Origin: Priapulus caudatus
Lineage: Eukaryota > Priapulida > Priapulimorpha > Priapulimorphida > Priapulidae
Length of the DNA: 32,710 nt
NCBI RefSeq assembly: GCF_000485595.1
Contig: NW_014577441.1
Coordinates: 230,570 to 263,279 of the forward strand
Direction: 5' to 3'
A program made the position numbers and the translations under genes. This document shows positions 32,525-32,710 of the stretch, piece after piece. Position 1 is the stretch's first letter, and the number at the start of each line of letters is the position of its first letter. Below the pieces are notes generated by a model. It saw only the letters and a program-made list of their open reading frames with translations, did no database searches and was not told where the DNA came from.

Positions 32525-32710
32525 ATGTATATATTTTCTCTTCATGTTGTATAGCATTGTAATTGTACTGTATCCGTCAGAAATTTTATCATTTTAACTA
32601 CTCAACACTATTGCTTTTATCAGATTTTTTCTCCATGAAAAAAACTGTCGTCAGTACATGTATTTGTATCTGAATTCATGCAATAAAGATGTAATAATAA
32701 TAATAATAAT
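32525..32710 (+). mobile_element. Repeat with AATAAA and (TAA)n tail, copy 2
   Basis: A direct copy of 30573-30757 with only a couple of substitutions. It runs to the window end in (TAA)n. Together with copy 1 it implies a tandem or dispersed unit larger than the window shows. Confidence 0.55.

Overview
This is eukaryotic, almost certainly animal, nuclear DNA. It has GT-AG introns, a recognisable metazoan GPI-anchor gene, tRNA-derived repeats, Helitron-like ends, hAT-like and Mutator-like MITEs, and long CA/TG microsatellites. The repeat mix suggests a marine invertebrate, but the species cannot be fixed from sequence alone. A run of 25 Ns at 18551-18575 shows that this is a scaffold of a draft assembly.

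Left part (1-5.9 kb): the only confidently identified gene is PIGX on the + strand, the ER subunit that partners PIGM in GPI mannosyltransferase I. Five exons are spliced here from 1200 to 5144. They give the last 199 residues, including the C-terminal membrane anchor. The exon(s) with the start and signal peptide are not visible and probably lie to the left. The introns carry a hAT-type MITE with a perfect 8-bp target duplication and a fold-back element with a telomere-like centre. Converging on PIGX from the - strand is the 3' end of an unrecognised gene: a 69-codon terminal exon, a possible 26-nt micro-exon and a canonical AATAAA.

Middle part (6-18.5 kb): a CpG-dense promoter-like block, then about 10 kb dominated by repeats. 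These are a 106-bp minisatellite, two oppositely oriented Helitron-like elements (each with a tRNA-Arg-like segment and a CATCC/GGATG array), a TG-rich element with about 92-bp terminal inverted repeats, and an exceptional 3-kb minisatellite of CGTG-rich DNA (13.8-16.8 kb) with a nearly pure G/C core. A dispersed repeat lies on both sides of that minisatellite.

Right part (18.6-32.7 kb): after the N gap the sequence shows no gene I can support. Part of it (24.8-27.3 kb) is an inverted copy of DNA near the right end (30.6-32.7 kb), but is longer between matched anchors and has scattered extra bases. This looks like unpolished long-read gap fill, though old divergence is also possible. A 92/93-bp minisatellite related to the 106-bp one lies at 29.8-30.6 kb. 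The right end is a repeat with AATAAA plus (TAA)n tails, present twice.

The long open frames in the CA/TG, GA/CT, CATCC and CGTG tracts are products of low-complexity sequence, not genes. Nothing here reads as a multi-gene system. The points of interest are the unrecognised convergent gene, the composite Helitron-like elements and the CGTG minisatellite.
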